NCBI GenBank assembly: GCA_964522605.1
Contig: CAZFWV010000179.1
Span: forward strand, 1-13,519
From: CAVZLD01 sp964522605
GTDB taxonomy: Bacteria > Planctomycetota > Planctomycetia > Pirellulales > Pirellulaceae
Direction: 5' to 3'
Length of the DNA: 13,519 bases
The position numbers and the translations under genes were made by a program. Below, in pieces: positions 13,511-13,519 of the stretch; the first letter of the stretch is position 1, and each line of letters starts with the position of its first letter. The notes under the pieces were generated by a model. The model searched no databases and was not told where the DNA came from. It saw only the letters and a list, made by a program, of their open reading frames with translations.

Positions 13511-13519
13511 CCGGGGGAG

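Overview
The window looks like a draft-genome contig from a planctomycete, probably of the Pirellula/Rhodopirellula type. This is inferred from the moderately high GC, the exported polysaccharide enzymes, and short hairpin-forming repeats between genes that I recall as common in that group. No rRNA or marker gene is present to confirm it. A run of exactly 100 N (2762-2861) is a scaffold gap of unknown true length.

Layout. 1-368: no gene; two copies of an 84-bp-period hairpin repeat, then a leader. 369-7987, all on +: ribulokinase (araB), L-ribulose-5-phosphate 4-epimerase (araD, last codons lost in the gap), L-arabinose isomerase (araA, start possibly in the gap), a 322-bp spacer full of hairpins, an SGLT-like sodium/sugar symporter and an exported GH51 alpha-L-arabinofuranosidase. 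7988-8319: convergent spacer with an imperfect inverted repeat. 8320-10389, on -: an exported right-handed beta-helix protein with a PKD-like domain and a C-terminal jelly-roll-like domain. 10390-10721: divergent spacer with a purine/pyrimidine tract. 10722-13334, on +: an exported glutaminase-A-like (DUF4964/DUF5127/DUF4965/DUF1793 type) protein with an added C-terminal beta-sandwich. 13335-13519: two hairpins, the second in a repeat-like sequence.

How it works together. The exported GH51 enzyme would release L-arabinose from arabinan, arabinoxylan or arabinogalactan side chains. The symporter would import it, and AraA, AraB and AraD would convert it to L-ribulose, L-ribulose 5-phosphate and D-xylulose 5-phosphate. 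AraB and AraD overlap by one base and the symporter and GH51 genes are 12 bases apart, so each pair is almost certainly co-transcribed. No regulator is visible in the window. The last two genes are secreted and probably act on polysaccharide or glycoconjugate, but their substrates cannot be read from sequence. They are the least understood part of the window. The arabinose block itself is well known biology in a compact arrangement.
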